DNA of 64,000 nucleotides from an uncultured Gemmiger sp. (GCA_944388175.1 CALXHR010000001.1:124001-188000); one strand, 5' to 3'; shown: positions 43,401 to 53,118, counted from the first letter of the stretch. Program-made: numbers and translations. The notes: generated by a model not told the origin, from the letters alone.

Positions 43401-46121
43401 GCCGCCGATGCTGTCGCCGTTGCCATGGACCGAAAGCGCGCGGGCACTGGTTTGACCATCTTTATCTGTTTGCTGCATATTGATAGTGCAGTTGACCGTG
43501 TAGCTGTTGGCCAGCGCGCCTGCAAAACCGCCGATGTAATCGCGGCCAGAAACACTCAAATCGTCCGCAGGCAACTCGATCGAACAGTTGAGGAGCAAAC
43601 TCTCCGGTTGGCCCACACGAACCAGGTCCACACCTTCCACACCGAGACTTGACAAGGCGCCTTCGATCTCGGCATCACGAGCCAAGCCGACAAAGCCGCC
43701 GCCATACTGTTCGGCCCGCACGGTATAGTTGCTGTTGATGACCTTGCAGTTTTCAATGCGGGTGCCGATCTGCTGGCCGACAAAGCCACCAACGAATTCC
43801 GTACCTTTGGACTGTCCGTTTTGCAAATACCCTATTGTAAGGAGGGCTTGTTCCCCGGCATCCGTCCTGTCAGCCAGGCCGTTTAAAACGCATCCGGTTA
43901 TAACAGGCGCATCATAGCGATACGGGATCAACTTACCGGCGTCGAGCAAATTGTTGACGGCAGTGATCAGATCCCCCAAGCCAAGGCCGGGGATCACATT
44001 CAAAATCGTTTGCAGCGCCTCTAACAAATGCCCGATGCCTTTTGTTGCGTAGGTCGTCTCGCCAGCCGTGTAACCGACAAAACCACCAACTCTTGACTTT
44101 TCGCTGGTCACTTTGGCGTTAATGACTTCACAGTTGTCTACTTCTACCCAACCGACGATCCGCCCGGCAAACGCGCCGGTTGCAAAAGCTGTGGGGTCGT
44201 TTTTGCGGACGTTGAGTAAGTTGCCTAGCAGAGTGTTTAAATCCGGGATTCCCAATGAATCAAGCAACCAACCAAGGATAATATCCAAAAGAAGTCCAAG
44301 AGCTGACAACAAACCGCTTACTATTCCAACTAGTGTGCCGACAACAGTAGGGTCATAGTGGGCGTACACGTCTGCATCCGTCGATACGGTAACACCGTTT
44401 AGGACCAGGTTTTTCACTACCGCAGGTTTTTCGGCTCCAAGAAAATCGCCCCATGTGCTGACCGGGCTGGAAATGGTACCAAAAAAGCCGATCCCCATCT
44501 GTTCCGAAACGTCGATTGCGCCTGATTCTGCGACAGTTACGTTGGAGATTGTTGCACGGGCAGCATCGGCTGCGATACCGTTGCTATCCCATAATTTTCC
44601 TTTATCCGGCGAGGAGGACACAGCACCGATCATGGTACCGCTGAACATCATTGGGTCCCAATTTTCGGTTAATTCAATATTGCGGAAAATAATATAGTTT
44701 TCATTCGGAGAGTAGTATTTTCCGGTTTTAAACGAACCAGGACGTGCAGCTCCATAAATTTCGCCAGTCTCTTGGTTTACTCCATACCCAATAGTTGGCC
44801 TATCGTCAAAGTTATACGCCGTATCGGTACCATTTTGTTGTGGCAATAAATCTGCATCACCACTATACCGTAAAGTGTCTCCCAAAACATTGTACACAGC
44901 CGTATAAACTTCTTTATAGTTCCCGGCTCCATCTCGCCTTCCGATCGCCCGCAGTTGTTCCTCGTTGCCGATCAAAATATACTCGACGCCGTCAATCTTT
45001 TTGATAACTTGGCCCGGGAAATCGCGTCCATCATAAGTACCAGTGCTGACGGCCATCGTGCTGACCCCCGGCATCTCCTCCGGCAGGTCGGTCGTGAACT
45101 GCGTCGAAAGGACATAGCGATGCTCAGCCCCATAGGTCAGATAGGGCTGTTCCTCGCCGTCCGGCCAGATCATCTGGCCCACGCCAAACAGGGCCGGGTC
45201 GGCGTCGTTGTTCATCACCGGTTCCTCGCCGGCATTGGGCTGGGCCAGCACGGCCAGCTGCAACGTGTGGTAAATATAAATCGTATCGCTGGCCGCGTCG
45301 TACAGCGGGCGGTCGGCGGCCGTCTCGCGCGGGGCGATGCGGCCGGTAAAGCCTTCGGGCGGCAGCCAGCCGCCTTCCGGCAGTTCGATGTTCTGCACAA
45401 TGGTGTACTGCCCGTCGGCCGCGTAGGTTACGGGCGCGCCGTCGGCATCCAGCACGGCGTTGCCGTCGGCGTAGGTCAGCGGCGCGTCGCTGGCCAGCTG
45501 CTGCAGCTGCGCATAGCTGGAAAGCAGGATCACGCCGTCCTCATACAAACCGGGCACATCCGGCGTCTGCGCGTTTTCGCTGGTGGCGACCTCGTCGCTC
45601 TCCCCCGCTGCCGTAGTGGCGTTGGGGCCCGGGGTCTCCACCGGTGTGGGGCTGGCGCTGGGCACAGGGCTCGCCGCAGGTGTGGGTTCAGCGCTGGCCG
45701 CAGGGACGGGGGTCGCCTCCGGGCTCGGCACAGGCGTCGCGGTAGGTTCCGGGGTGACGGCAGGCGTCGGTTCCGGCGTCGGCGCAGGGCTCTCGGCAGG
45801 GGCTGGTGTAGCGGAGGATGCCGGAGCCGGCGATTCCTGCGTTGTGCCCTGCCCCGTCGCCGCTTCGTTCACCGGCGGCTGTTCCTGCACCGGTTCCCTG
45901 GCGGGCTGCGCTGTACTTTGCGCCGGGTCGGTGGCATCCTGTGTTTCGGCATACTCCACCGTGACGTCTTCCATCTGCGGCTGCACGGCGTCCAAAAGCT
46001 CCGCCACCTGGCGGTAGACGTCGATCTCCGCCGCCTTGGCCGCCAGGGGCAAACCGTTATTCAACAGCATCAAAGCGGCCATCGCCGCCGATACCAGTTT
46101 GAGCCCTGCCCGGTGATTCAT
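37413..46121 (-). CDS. Giant GLUG-repeat surface protein with CnaB-like domain and LPNTG anchor (pilus tip adhesin candidate)
   Basis: About 2,902 residues from the ATG at 46121 (GGGAG upstream, spacing long; the open frame extends 35 codons further). Signal peptide to about residue 31; a Pro/Thr/Ser/Ala linker (about 80-165); a conserved N-terminal part; then about 28 copies of a GLUG-like 'GG(F/Y)(V/A)G' core spaced by about 60-120 residues, each probably adding a beta-helix turn; a C-terminal CnaB-like domain ('LTVQKIWDDW' to 'YELTVTNK'); LPNTG near residue 2867, hydrophobic helix, RRRPRKGER tail. First gene of the pilus operon, in the position of a tip adhesin. A 1.2-kb segment (about 43.8-45.05 kb) is much less GC-rich than the rest. 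Confidence 0.9.
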   Translation of the reverse strand: MNHRAGLKLVSAAMAALMLLNNGLPLAAKAAEIDVYRQVAELLDAVQPQMEDVTVEYAETQDATDPAQSTAQPAREPVQEQPPVNEAATGQGTTQESPAPASSATPAPAESPAPTPEPTPAVTPEPTATPVPSPEATPVPAASAEPTPAASPVPSASPTPVETPGPNATTAAGESDEVATSENAQTPDVPGLYEDGVILLSSYAQLQQLASDAPLTYADGNAVLDADGAPVTYAADGQYTIVQNIELPEGGWLPPEGFTGRIAPRETAADRPLYDAASDTIYIYHTLQLAVLAQPNAGEEPVMNNDADPALFGVGQMIWPDGEEQPYLTYGAEHRYVLSTQFTTDLPEEMPGVSTMAVSTGTYDGRDFPGQVIKKIDGVEYILIGNEEQLRAIGRRDGAGNYKEVYTAVYNVLGDTLRYSGDADLLPQQNGTDTAYNFDDRPTIGYGVNQETGEIYGAARPGSFKTGKYYSPNENYIIFRNIELTENWDPMMFSGTMIGAVSSSPDKGKLWDSNGIAADAARATISNVTVAESGAIDVSEQMGIGFFGTISSPVSTWGDFLGAEKPAVVKNLVLNGVTVSTDADVYAHYDPTVVGTLVGIVSGLLSALGLLLDIILGWLLDSLGIPDLNTLLGNLLNVRKNDPTAFATGAFAGRIVGWVEVDNCEVINAKVTSEKSRVGGFVGYTAGETTYATKGIGHLLEALQTILNVIPGLGLGDLITAVNNLLDAGKLIPYRYDAPVITGCVLNGLADRTDAGEQALLTIGYLQNGQSKGTEFVGGFVGQQIGTRIENCKVINSNYTVRAEQYGGGFVGLARDAEIEGALSSLGVEGVDLVRVGQPESLLLNCSIELPADDLSVSGRDYIGGFAGALANSYTVNCTINMQQTDKDGQTSARALSVHGNGDSIGGWAGIGTVGWVSSLGGTGNGLENADENLLATVGRVLTELLGSDNGDALLSLIGVAPSAIMGCQINGSSGVTVNAGGKYAGGFVGSGDGLYLASSAPGNLQNLSFWRGLNEEKNELPVPDDSGLFNSITNLTSISANEYAGGIAGSLRTASIAGLLNNVAGVGSYLPFTVQGTRVSGGQAGYTVRATANYAGGGFGELLGGSVGCAYTGDEENKTPVEDSGVYLTNLSSVTAHNVAGGFAAVAGPGELAGASGLELDILGLKLLNVKNLLSLAEGVEVTLTDCTVTGIEGGYTVTATGQRSDDSDITEFLASGFLARSNSITATDCHAFNLKNVTAAKTGGYAGGFLATSRVGGLAQAGEDGSFTDPDKDVISGLIEANGLLSAINYLIPTYTNCTVTYADPPVAEQEGTASAAPAANVSADVAGGFAADFQSGTVDNSTRKGDFYAVYNVTQVTGRTYAGGFAGKLYSGALADAGGGISILGGSGLEIDLRDLLQVVKAYVPVVTHAGVNASDLGLAVSATDIKGENGDLNAGSAGGFAGYASGAQVSTSDVNFLRHTRVTDPAGNADTDAQALNTDGDSYYVDAKPAYAVTGGRYAGGYIGKIDIGSAASVGRGLDVLGETVSLSDLLSALNVVVTTVEHSDVYGAAGGYVVRAAAQDGNDFVGHAGGFAGTITGGHIQDSHAHNFSHIIGRESAGGYVGEMKPGDVAKLLPKGDVLNQLLDVNNILSGLQVFVPTIRNSSTDSVPCGGVVWAQAESTGAVTAGSGQTPGVQRGMAGGYVGHNEGGQILGLNTDPWLTATDAYTGPTSLCKAVRIRTVFGSEYAGGYTGFMESADMADAGTVSLLRGLIQENNILSALQAVYPMQENTAVYGPLADLDAKTWNSWVEFVGAGGGYGFELAQAGKVDRQEDLNAKLANYIYGYDVVAGRSAQGVNLPNAGGGYVGLMRSGVLTNCMAYDVKSVQARGAAGGFAGRAEAGGAASLGGVSILRLELDLGQLVNVAELFVPVIKNSSVQGYRSGMTVTATGTPSSGDDVGYAGGYVGAAYGAQIQKTDTVANITPEKDLPTDADKAKWAVYPDKTAADSGYADPDAATYPIPAASCDVRNLRRVAGRSSVGGYVGLATAASLASVNTNAGSGLLQGILDSVIESVDDLLDLLPATVTTIYKGSVSPADPDWGFVVDGAYGGGQYADYAGGFAGELQAASLGYDANSRIDQEAPGKLTVTGLRQVDGGLYAGGFVGLADVNAVAQVGAGDTSILGSLLGGLKPGSIDAADFIRTYIYHASVDGVDEGYRVEAHDDSREEGALSETRYAGCAGGFAGAVLNGTVGSSTAANVATVQAPNYTGGFVGHMGKSGFADVDDISALENLGVLNGLTAGVIDLLGSQMLDCSVSGYANGLVVLTDGGQQPVAGGFAGYADLGRIGNSLPNLSGVTDETPGGTVTGLKTVASDEVAGGFVGQTDMAYLISVSGNSWLVNMLLGIVGNILELLMIDSDRLEDVGLVDINLGIIEVEVLEGGNLLKLELLGLPVEISLNKNDLKPNSTAAVHISIGDSAIDLNYAVDADGNLTVASDLSNITINLIKANRTEVYNSTVTGIDQGYDVFAGGASDTANGGENLQEKGSAGGFVGYNHEGKIKNCQMLLCDVVRGTAQYVGPFTGYNDLESVYTFNDLKSIEGEGNQYSIYRANDPSLAKIVTSGSKQVGDNAVQDTAAGATYDRYDIDHIVDFEGIVGTGKDLTIYAMFAALDGAVMTNDAAATSEAPALAAYQESGAKAVLMLDTPNDPNPETTVPKPGVMGDPCAERVDLTVQKIWDDWFDFDGSVTLTIYQQQYTLQNKKDAETPNYPAQGKDDMVWAPNGVKTPYTGYGIENGIVTLTNDNRESAWSDVWSKVLRDAPVFAFEDADSDNVWDEGEIITAYYVYTVEEQDVPDGYEAIIDNYDPTDAGDYELTVTNKRTVELPNTGAAGDAMFVAVGVGLLLLGLARIRRRPRKGER
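38510..44095 (-). repeat. GLUG-type repeat array within the giant adhesin gene
   Basis: Roughly 28 recurring units whose DNA shows the recurrent plus-strand pattern 'aaaccgcc(g/c)gc' (Gly-Gly-Phe-x-Gly on the minus strand). Units have diverged in sequence and length, so this is a protein-level repeat, not a simple tandem DNA repeat, but short identical blocks could still recombine. Confidence 0.8.
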
Positions 46122-46256
46122 CAAAACGCGTACTCCCTTACAATTCACAAAAACACCCGTTGCCAAATAGTACATAATTATATTTCTGTTTCTATTTGGT
46201 TTGGCGCAAAAAAAGAAACCTTGCAATAAGCAAAGTCTTACAAATGCGGCAACAAA

Positions 46257-46288
46257 ATTATAACACTGTACCCCCCCCTCCCGGTCAA
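46257..46288 (-). promoter_or_regulatory. Pilus operon promoter with a G8 tract in the spacer
   Basis: Minus strand: TTGACC (46283-46288), spacer of 20 bp, TATAAT (46257-46262). The spacer contains G3-A-G8 (plus strand C8 at 46271-46278). A 20-bp spacer is poor for sigma-A; loss of 3 bases would make it 17. The untranslated leader to the ATG is about 130 nt. Confidence 0.6.
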
Positions 46289-46604
46289 GAAAAATATTGG
46301 TAATTTTCTAAATTTAGACAAGTGTTGTAAAAATATCCTACGCAACATTCTGTGCGATTTTACTGCCGACCCCCAAGCGCTGGTGCGGCAAAGCGGCAAG
46401 TACCTTGCTGCATTCCTTAAAGTAACAGCCGTATTGCAATAGGCGAAAGAGCGTGTGTTTCGCCCGGAAAGTCTGATATGCCGTTGTATGCAGCCGCATG
46501 GCGCTGTGGCGGGGCGCCGGGAACGCGGGCGCCGTTGTGCGCCGCACACACTGCAACAAAAATACAGACGCCACAAACACACCCGCCCGCAAGACAGCAA
46601 AAGC

Positions 46605-46639
46605 GGACCGCCTTTTGGGGGTTACCCAAAAGGCGGTCC
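46605..46639 (-). terminator. Terminator of the tRNA cluster
   Basis: GGACCGCCTTTTGGG (46605-46619) and CCCAAAAGGCGGTCC (46625-46639), perfect 15-bp stem with a 5-nt loop; on the minus strand followed by GCTTTTGC. Confidence 0.88.
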
Positions 46640-46644
46640 GGCTT

Positions 46645-46719
46645 TGGAGGTGACGACCAGATTTGAACTGGTGAATGAGGGTTTTGCAGACCCTTGCCTT
46701 ACCACTTGGCCACGTCACC
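46645..46719 (-). tRNA. tRNA-Cys (GCA)
   Basis: Cloverleaf with acceptor GGTGACG/CGTCACC, anticodon loop CTGCAAA, T-loop TTCAAAT, and encoded CCA. 75 nt; last in the cluster. Confidence 0.96.
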
Positions 46720-46762
46720 ATATAAACAAAATACCGGCGACTGGCCGGTATTTTGTTGTTTG

Positions 46763-46838
46763 TGGAGCGGCCGACGAGGCTCGAACTCGCTACCTCCACC
46801 TTGGCAAGGTGGCGCTCTACCAGATGAGCTACGGCCGC
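46763..46838 (-). tRNA. tRNA-Gly (GCC), copy 2
   Basis: Acceptor GCGGCCG/CGGCCGC, anticodon GCC in loop TTGCCAA, T-loop TTCGAGC, encoded CCA. Identical over all 76 nt to the copy at 47116-47191. Confidence 0.96.
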
Positions 46839-46874
46839 ATGTTGTACCCTGCTTAACCCCAGGGTACGTGGGTG

Positions 46875-46950
46875 TGGTGCCTCCGATCGGAATCGAACCA
46901 ATGACACGGGGATTTTCAGTCCCCTGCTCTACCGACTGAGCTACAGAGGC
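46875..46950 (-). tRNA. tRNA-Phe (GAA)
   Basis: Acceptor GCCTCTG; anticodon GAA in loop CTGAAAA; T-loop TTCGATT; encoded CCA. Confidence 0.96.
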
Positions 46951-46953
46951 AAA

Positions 46954-47030
46954 TGGCGACCCGAATCAGGCTCGAACTGACGACCTCTAGCGTGACAGGC
47001 TAGCGTTCTAACCAACTGAACTACCGGGCC
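46954..47030 (-). tRNA. tRNA-Asp (GTC)
   Basis: Acceptor GGCCCGG; anticodon GTC in loop CTGTCAC; T-loop TTCGAGC; encoded CCA. Confidence 0.96.
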
Positions 47031-47035
47031 ATGTT

Positions 47036-47111
47036 TGGTGGAAGTTAACGGGCTCGAACCGCTGACCCTCTGCTTGTAAGGCAGATGCTCTCCCAGCTGA
47101 GCTAAACTTCC
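47036..47111 (-). tRNA. tRNA-Val (TAC)
   Basis: Acceptor GGAAGTT; anticodon TAC in loop CTTACAA; T-loop TTCGAGC; encoded CCA. Confidence 0.96.
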
Positions 47112-47115
47112 GCAA

Positions 47116-47191
47116 TGGAGCGGCCGACGAGGCTCGAACTCGCTACCTCCACCTTGGCAAGGTGGCGCTCTACCAGATGAGCTACGGCCGC
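47116..47191 (-). tRNA. tRNA-Gly (GCC), copy 1
   Basis: First gene of the cluster, 48 bp after the -10 element; identical to the copy at 46763-46838. Confidence 0.96.
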
Positions 47192-47238
47192 ATGTGTGGA
47201 GAGTTTTTCTCAGCCGCTCTCTCCGGGCGACGGGTATT

Positions 47239-47267
47239 ATTATATACAACCCCAATACATTTGTCAA
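47239..47267 (-). promoter_or_regulatory. Promoter of the tRNA cluster
   Basis: Perfect consensus on the minus strand: TTGACA (47262-47267), 17 bp, TATAAT (47239-47244). Confidence 0.9.
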
Positions 47268-47297
47268 GCATTTTCGGCCATTTTTTTGCCGATTTTT

Positions 47298-48209
47298 TTA
47301 TTCGCTCTCCCCCGCTTCATTTTGCGCGTCGCAGGGCCAATTTTGCAGCAGTTCATCGAGGTCCACGCGGTAGGTCTTGCCGCAGAACTGGCAGTCCACC
47401 TCGGCTACGGGGTCCTCGTCGCGCAGGCGCTCGACCTCTTTGCGGCCCAGGCTGCGCAGCGTTTTCTCCACACGTTCGCGGCTGCAATCGCAGCGGTAGG
47501 TCACATGGTAGCTGTCCAAAATTTCGGGCTGGAAACCCTGCAATGCCATATCCAGCATATCCTGCACGGTCTTGCCGTCGGCCAGCATCGCGGTGACGCT
47601 GGGCAGCGCCTGGATGTTTTGTTCCAGTTTGTCGATCTCCTGCTCGGTCGCGCCGGGCAGCAGCTGCACGATAAACCCGCCCGCGCACTGCACGCTCAGA
47701 TCCGGGTTGACCAGCACGCCCAGCGCGCAGACGGTGGGTACCTGCTCGCTGATGGCAAAATACCGTGTGATATCCTCGGCGATCTCGCCGGAAACAAGCG
47801 GCACCTGGCCGATGTAGGGTTCGCGCAGGCCCAGGTCGCGGATGACGTCCAGCGTGCCGTCGCGGCCGACGGCGGCGCCGACGTCCAGGTGGCCATCGGC
47901 GCGCGGGGGCAGTTCCACCACCGGGTTTTCGACATAGCCTTTGACGTTGCCGGTGCCGTCGGACACCGCCAGCAGCCGCCCGGCCGGGCCGCCGCCGCGG
48001 ATCTGCACCGTAATGGAATCCTGCGTGCTTTTGAGCATGATGCCCATCATCGACGCCGCCGTCAGCAAACGGCCCAGCGCCGCGGTGGTGACGGCGCTGG
48101 TTTTGTGCAGACGCTCCATCTCGCGCACAATCTCGGTGGAATCGACGCCGTAAAACACGACGCCGCCGTCCTGCGAGATGCCGCGCAGCATATTATGGTT
48201 TTGTTCCAT
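47298..48209 (-). CDS. hslO: Redox-regulated chaperone Hsp33
   Basis: 303 residues. The C-terminal zinc switch is intact: Cys-x-Cys in 'YRCDCSRERVEKTL' and Cys-x-x-Cys in 'VDCQFCGKTYRV'. N-terminal 'LRGISQDGGVVFYGVDST' and 'KGYVENPVVELP' are standard. On oxidation the four Cys release zinc and the protein holds unfolding clients. Its ATG directly follows the methyltransferase stop, so it is the last gene of the dagK-lon-engB operon. It ends shortly before the tRNA promoter. Confidence 0.95.
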   Translation of the reverse strand: MEQNHNMLRGISQDGGVVFYGVDSTEIVREMERLHKTSAVTTAALGRLLTAASMMGIMLKSTQDSITVQIRGGGPAGRLLAVSDGTGNVKGYVENPVVELPPRADGHLDVGAAVGRDGTLDVIRDLGLREPYIGQVPLVSGEIAEDITRYFAISEQVPTVCALGVLVNPDLSVQCAGGFIVQLLPGATEQEIDKLEQNIQALPSVTAMLADGKTVQDMLDMALQGFQPEILDSYHVTYRCDCSRERVEKTLRSLGRKEVERLRDEDPVAEVDCQFCGKTYRVDLDELLQNWPCDAQNEAGESE

Positions 48210-48971
48210 TTATCCTTTTTCCTCCTGGGTATACTGCTTGACCGCGGTAAAAATCCAGCGCGGGCTGTCGGGCCGCACAGGGCCGAAATCTTCACCGTCG
48301 GCCACACGCGCCACGGCAAAGCCGTAGCGCTGCAAAAGGGCTTCCACCGTCTCGCGCGGGTAGCTGTACTCGCAGAACGACTCGTGGAATTGCTCGCCGG
48401 TATCGCGGTAGGTGATGTCGATGTCGATCTGCACCGCGCCGTCCGTCCCGCCGCAGCGGTTGGTCCAGTGGCACAATGCGTCCTCGGCTTCAATATCAAA
48501 GGTCTGCCCGGCCAGGATGTTCTGGTGCTTGTAGGGCGTGTTGAGGTCAAACACGAACACGCCGCCCGCTTCCATAAAATAGGCCGCCTTGCAGATGGCC
48601 TGCTCAAACCGGTCCAGCGGGCCGATGTGGCTGAAGGTATCAAACGTCGAGACCGCCGCGCGGATGGTGCCGTACAGGTCCAGTTCCAAAAGGTCCTGCC
48701 GCAGCAACAACAGCCGCCCCGTCAGGCCCAGCTCGTCGGCCTTTTCCCGCAGTACGCTGAGCATCTCCTCCGAGCGGTCGATGCCGATGACGTCGTACCC
48801 GGCCTGCGCCAGCATCAGCGTCAGGTCACCGGTACCGCAGCCCAGGTCGGCCAAAATGCCGCCGTCCACGCCGTGCGCGGCCAACTCCGCCCGGATATAG
48901 CGGAACAGCGCGTCGTAGTCGGCTTCGCCGTTGAACTCATCGTAAAAATAGGCGAACTCGTTATACGCCAT
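48210..48971 (-). CDS. Class I SAM-dependent methyltransferase
   Basis: 253 residues from the ATG at 48971 (GGGGGAG 7 bp upstream), overlapping the engB end by 11 bp. SAM-binding motif I 'LADLGCGTGDLTL', acidic post-I 'VIGIDRSEEML', motif 'VFVFDLNTPYK'. Start 'YNEFAYFYDEF' is typical of the YqeM-like group. Substrate unknown. Confidence 0.88.
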   Translation of the reverse strand: MAYNEFAYFYDEFNGEADYDALFRYIRAELAAHGVDGGILADLGCGTGDLTLMLAQAGYDVIGIDRSEEMLSVLREKADELGLTGRLLLLRQDLLELDLYGTIRAAVSTFDTFSHIGPLDRFEQAICKAAYFMEAGGVFVFDLNTPYKHQNILAGQTFDIEAEDALCHWTNRCGGTDGAVQIDIDITYRDTGEQFHESFCEYSYPRETVEALLQRYGFAVARVADGEDFGPVRPDSPRWIFTAVKQYTQEEKG

Positions 48972-49563
48972 GGGTGTTCTCCCCCGCCAGGCGCTGTTCC
49001 AGGCAGGCGCGCAGCGCGTCAATGCCGGCGCCGTTGGCCGCGCTGGTCAGGAACACCCCCTGGCAGCCGTACGGCGCGCACAGGCGCTCAAATTCGGCCT
49101 GGCAGGCTTCCAGCTGCGACTTTTTGAGTTTGTCGGCTTTGGTCAGCGCCGCCACAAACGGGATGCCGTGGTAGCGCAGGTATTCCAGCATCTGCACATC
49201 GTCGGCGCTGGGCGCATGGCGGCAGTCCAGCAGCTGCACCAGCAGGCAGACCGCGCGGTCGGCTTCAAAATAGCTGTTGATGAGTTCATCCCAGCGCGCG
49301 CGCGCGGCGTTGGAAACTTTGGCATAGCCGTAGCCCGGCAGGTCCACAAAGTAAGCGGTGTCCGCCGTATAAAAGTTGATGGTAGCCGTTTTGCCCGGCG
49401 TCGCGCTGACGCGCGCCAGGTTTTTGCGGTTGCACAGCCGGTTAATCAGGCTGGATTTGCCGACATTGGACCGGCCGGAAAACACGATCTCCGGCCGGTC
49501 GCTGGGCGGCAGCTGGCGGGACAGGCCATAGGAAGCCAAAAAGGCGCAGTGGTTCCAGTTCAT
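48961..49563 (-). CDS. engB: Ribosome biogenesis GTPase EngB/YsxC
   Basis: 200 residues. G-motifs: G1 'GRSNVGKSSLIN', G2 'TPGKTATIN', G3 'DLPGYGYA', G4 'TKADKL', G5 'TSAANG'. Required for assembly of the 50S subunit. Lies directly after lon, the same gene order as in many Firmicutes (lon-ysxC). Confidence 0.96.
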   Translation of the reverse strand: MNWNHCAFLASYGLSRQLPPSDRPEIVFSGRSNVGKSSLINRLCNRKNLARVSATPGKTATINFYTADTAYFVDLPGYGYAKVSNAARARWDELINSYFEADRAVCLLVQLLDCRHAPSADDVQMLEYLRYHGIPFVAALTKADKLKKSQLEACQAEFERLCAPYGCQGVFLTSAANGAGIDALRACLEQRLAGENTHGV

Positions 49564-49582
49564 AGCAAGGGGCGGGGTCCTT

Positions 49583-52027
<2,445 letters not shown>

Positions 52028-52029
52028 GC

Positions 52030-53013
52030 TTACTCTCCCATAGCCTGTAATACAGGCGCGTTGTGTGCGAGTTGCGGCGGCAGAAGGATGCGGACGCTGC
52101 GCCGCGCCACCTCGGCGTGCAGGGTATGCTGCGGGCGGCATTCGCCGTCCAGTGTGGTCATCAGCGGGGTACCGTCCAGCACTTCAATATCGATGTACGG
52201 CGTGCGGAAATAGGTCAGATAGGGGCGGAACGCCGGCGTGACCTCGCCCTGCGGCGTCAGGTGTTTGCCCTGCCGGTATTGCGCCAGCAGGCCCGGTAAC
52301 CGTAGCCGCGGCACGGGTTTGAGCAGTACGACGTCCAGCAGGCCGTCGTCCATGCTGGCGCAGGGCGCGGCGCGGTAGCCGCCGCCGTACAGCTGCGCGT
52401 TGCAGATGGCCAGCATCATGTACGCGCCTTCCTGCGCAAAATTTTCGGCCCGGATGCGCAAAGTATGGCGGAACGTGCTGCACACCGCTTCCAAAATCGA
52501 AAGCGAGTAGGCTGTTGTACCGCCGCACAGCGGTACGCGCCGCCATTTGGCGATGCCGTTGGCTACCTGGGCGTCGATGCCGGCAGCATAGATATCGATG
52601 CCATACCCCTGCGGTGTGCGGATCAGGTCCGCCGGCAGCACGCAGGCCGCCAGCTGAGCGTCCAGGTCCAGAAAGTCCTGCTGTGTGCCGAAATTGCGCA
52701 CATAGTCGTTGCCGCTGCCGCACGGGATACACCCGACGGCGATGTGGTCATACCCGGCCGCACCCTGTATCACTTCGTTGAGGGTGCCGTCCCCGCCGCA
52801 GGCGTAGAGATACGCCGGTTCCGCTTGCGCCGCACAGGCGGCGGCGAGTTCCCGGGCATGCCCGGCATACTGCGTGACCTGCACGACCGGCCGCACCCCG
52901 GCGCGCGCGGCCGCCGCGTGGATGCGCGGCAGGATGTCGGCGGTGGCGTCCGCCTTGCCCGCGGCCGGGTTGATGAGGAAAATGTACCGGATCGCCGCCG
53001 CCCCCTTTCGCAC
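52030..53013 (-). CDS. Diacylglycerol/lipid kinase (DagK/YegS-like)
   Basis: 327 residues if the GTG at 53013 is used; an ATC or ATT start about 20 bases downstream of AAAGGGGG is also possible. DAGK catalytic domain: 'FLINPAAGK', 'CGGDGTLNEVIQG', 'IPCGSGNDYVRNF'; later 'GIDAQVANGIAKW' and 'GYRAAPCASMDDGLLDVVL', as in bacterial lipid kinases. First gene of the lon operon. Confidence 0.87.
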   Translation of the reverse strand: MRKGAAAIRYIFLINPAAGKADATADILPRIHAAAARAGVRPVVQVTQYAGHARELAAACAAQAEPAYLYACGGDGTLNEVIQGAAGYDHIAVGCIPCGSGNDYVRNFGTQQDFLDLDAQLAACVLPADLIRTPQGYGIDIYAAGIDAQVANGIAKWRRVPLCGGTTAYSLSILEAVCSTFRHTLRIRAENFAQEGAYMMLAICNAQLYGGGYRAAPCASMDDGLLDVVLLKPVPRLRLPGLLAQYRQGKHLTPQGEVTPAFRPYLTYFRTPYIDIEVLDGTPLMTTLDGECRPQHTLHAEVARRSVRILLPPQLAHNAPVLQAMGE

Positions 53014-53047
53014 CGCAGATACAAGTAGTACCTATTGTAGCTTTTTC

Positions 53048-53077
53048 TTGCAAAATGTGCAAGAGGTGGGATAAACT
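53048..53077 (+). promoter_or_regulatory. Promoter of the first DUF421 gene
   Basis: Plus strand: TTGCAA (53048-53053), 18 bp, TAAACT (53072-53077); the ATG at 53119 has CAGGAGG upstream. Confidence 0.5.
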
Positions 53078-53118
53078 GTTAGCTCTCTGCCCAAAATAAA
53101 CCAGGCAGGAGGGTCTAT

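Larger units (their letters stand above)
46122..46644. other. Intergenic region between the pilus operon and tRNA cluster
   Basis: Holds the adhesin leader (AT-rich), its promoter with the G tract, and the tRNA terminator at 46605-46639. Nothing coding is convincing between about 46300 and 46600, and the open frames there have no ribosome sites. Confidence 0.6.

Noticed and set aside
38510-44095. Possible CRISPR array because of many recurring short blocks
   Set aside because: The recurring blocks are in frame, encode Gly-Gly-Phe-x-Gly, vary in sequence and spacing, and lie within one reading frame; no cas genes are present.
46122-46226. 35-codon N-terminal extension of the giant adhesin (MQGFFFC...)
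   Set aside because: The extension has no ribosome site and would place a non-signal sequence before a good signal peptide beginning at 46121.
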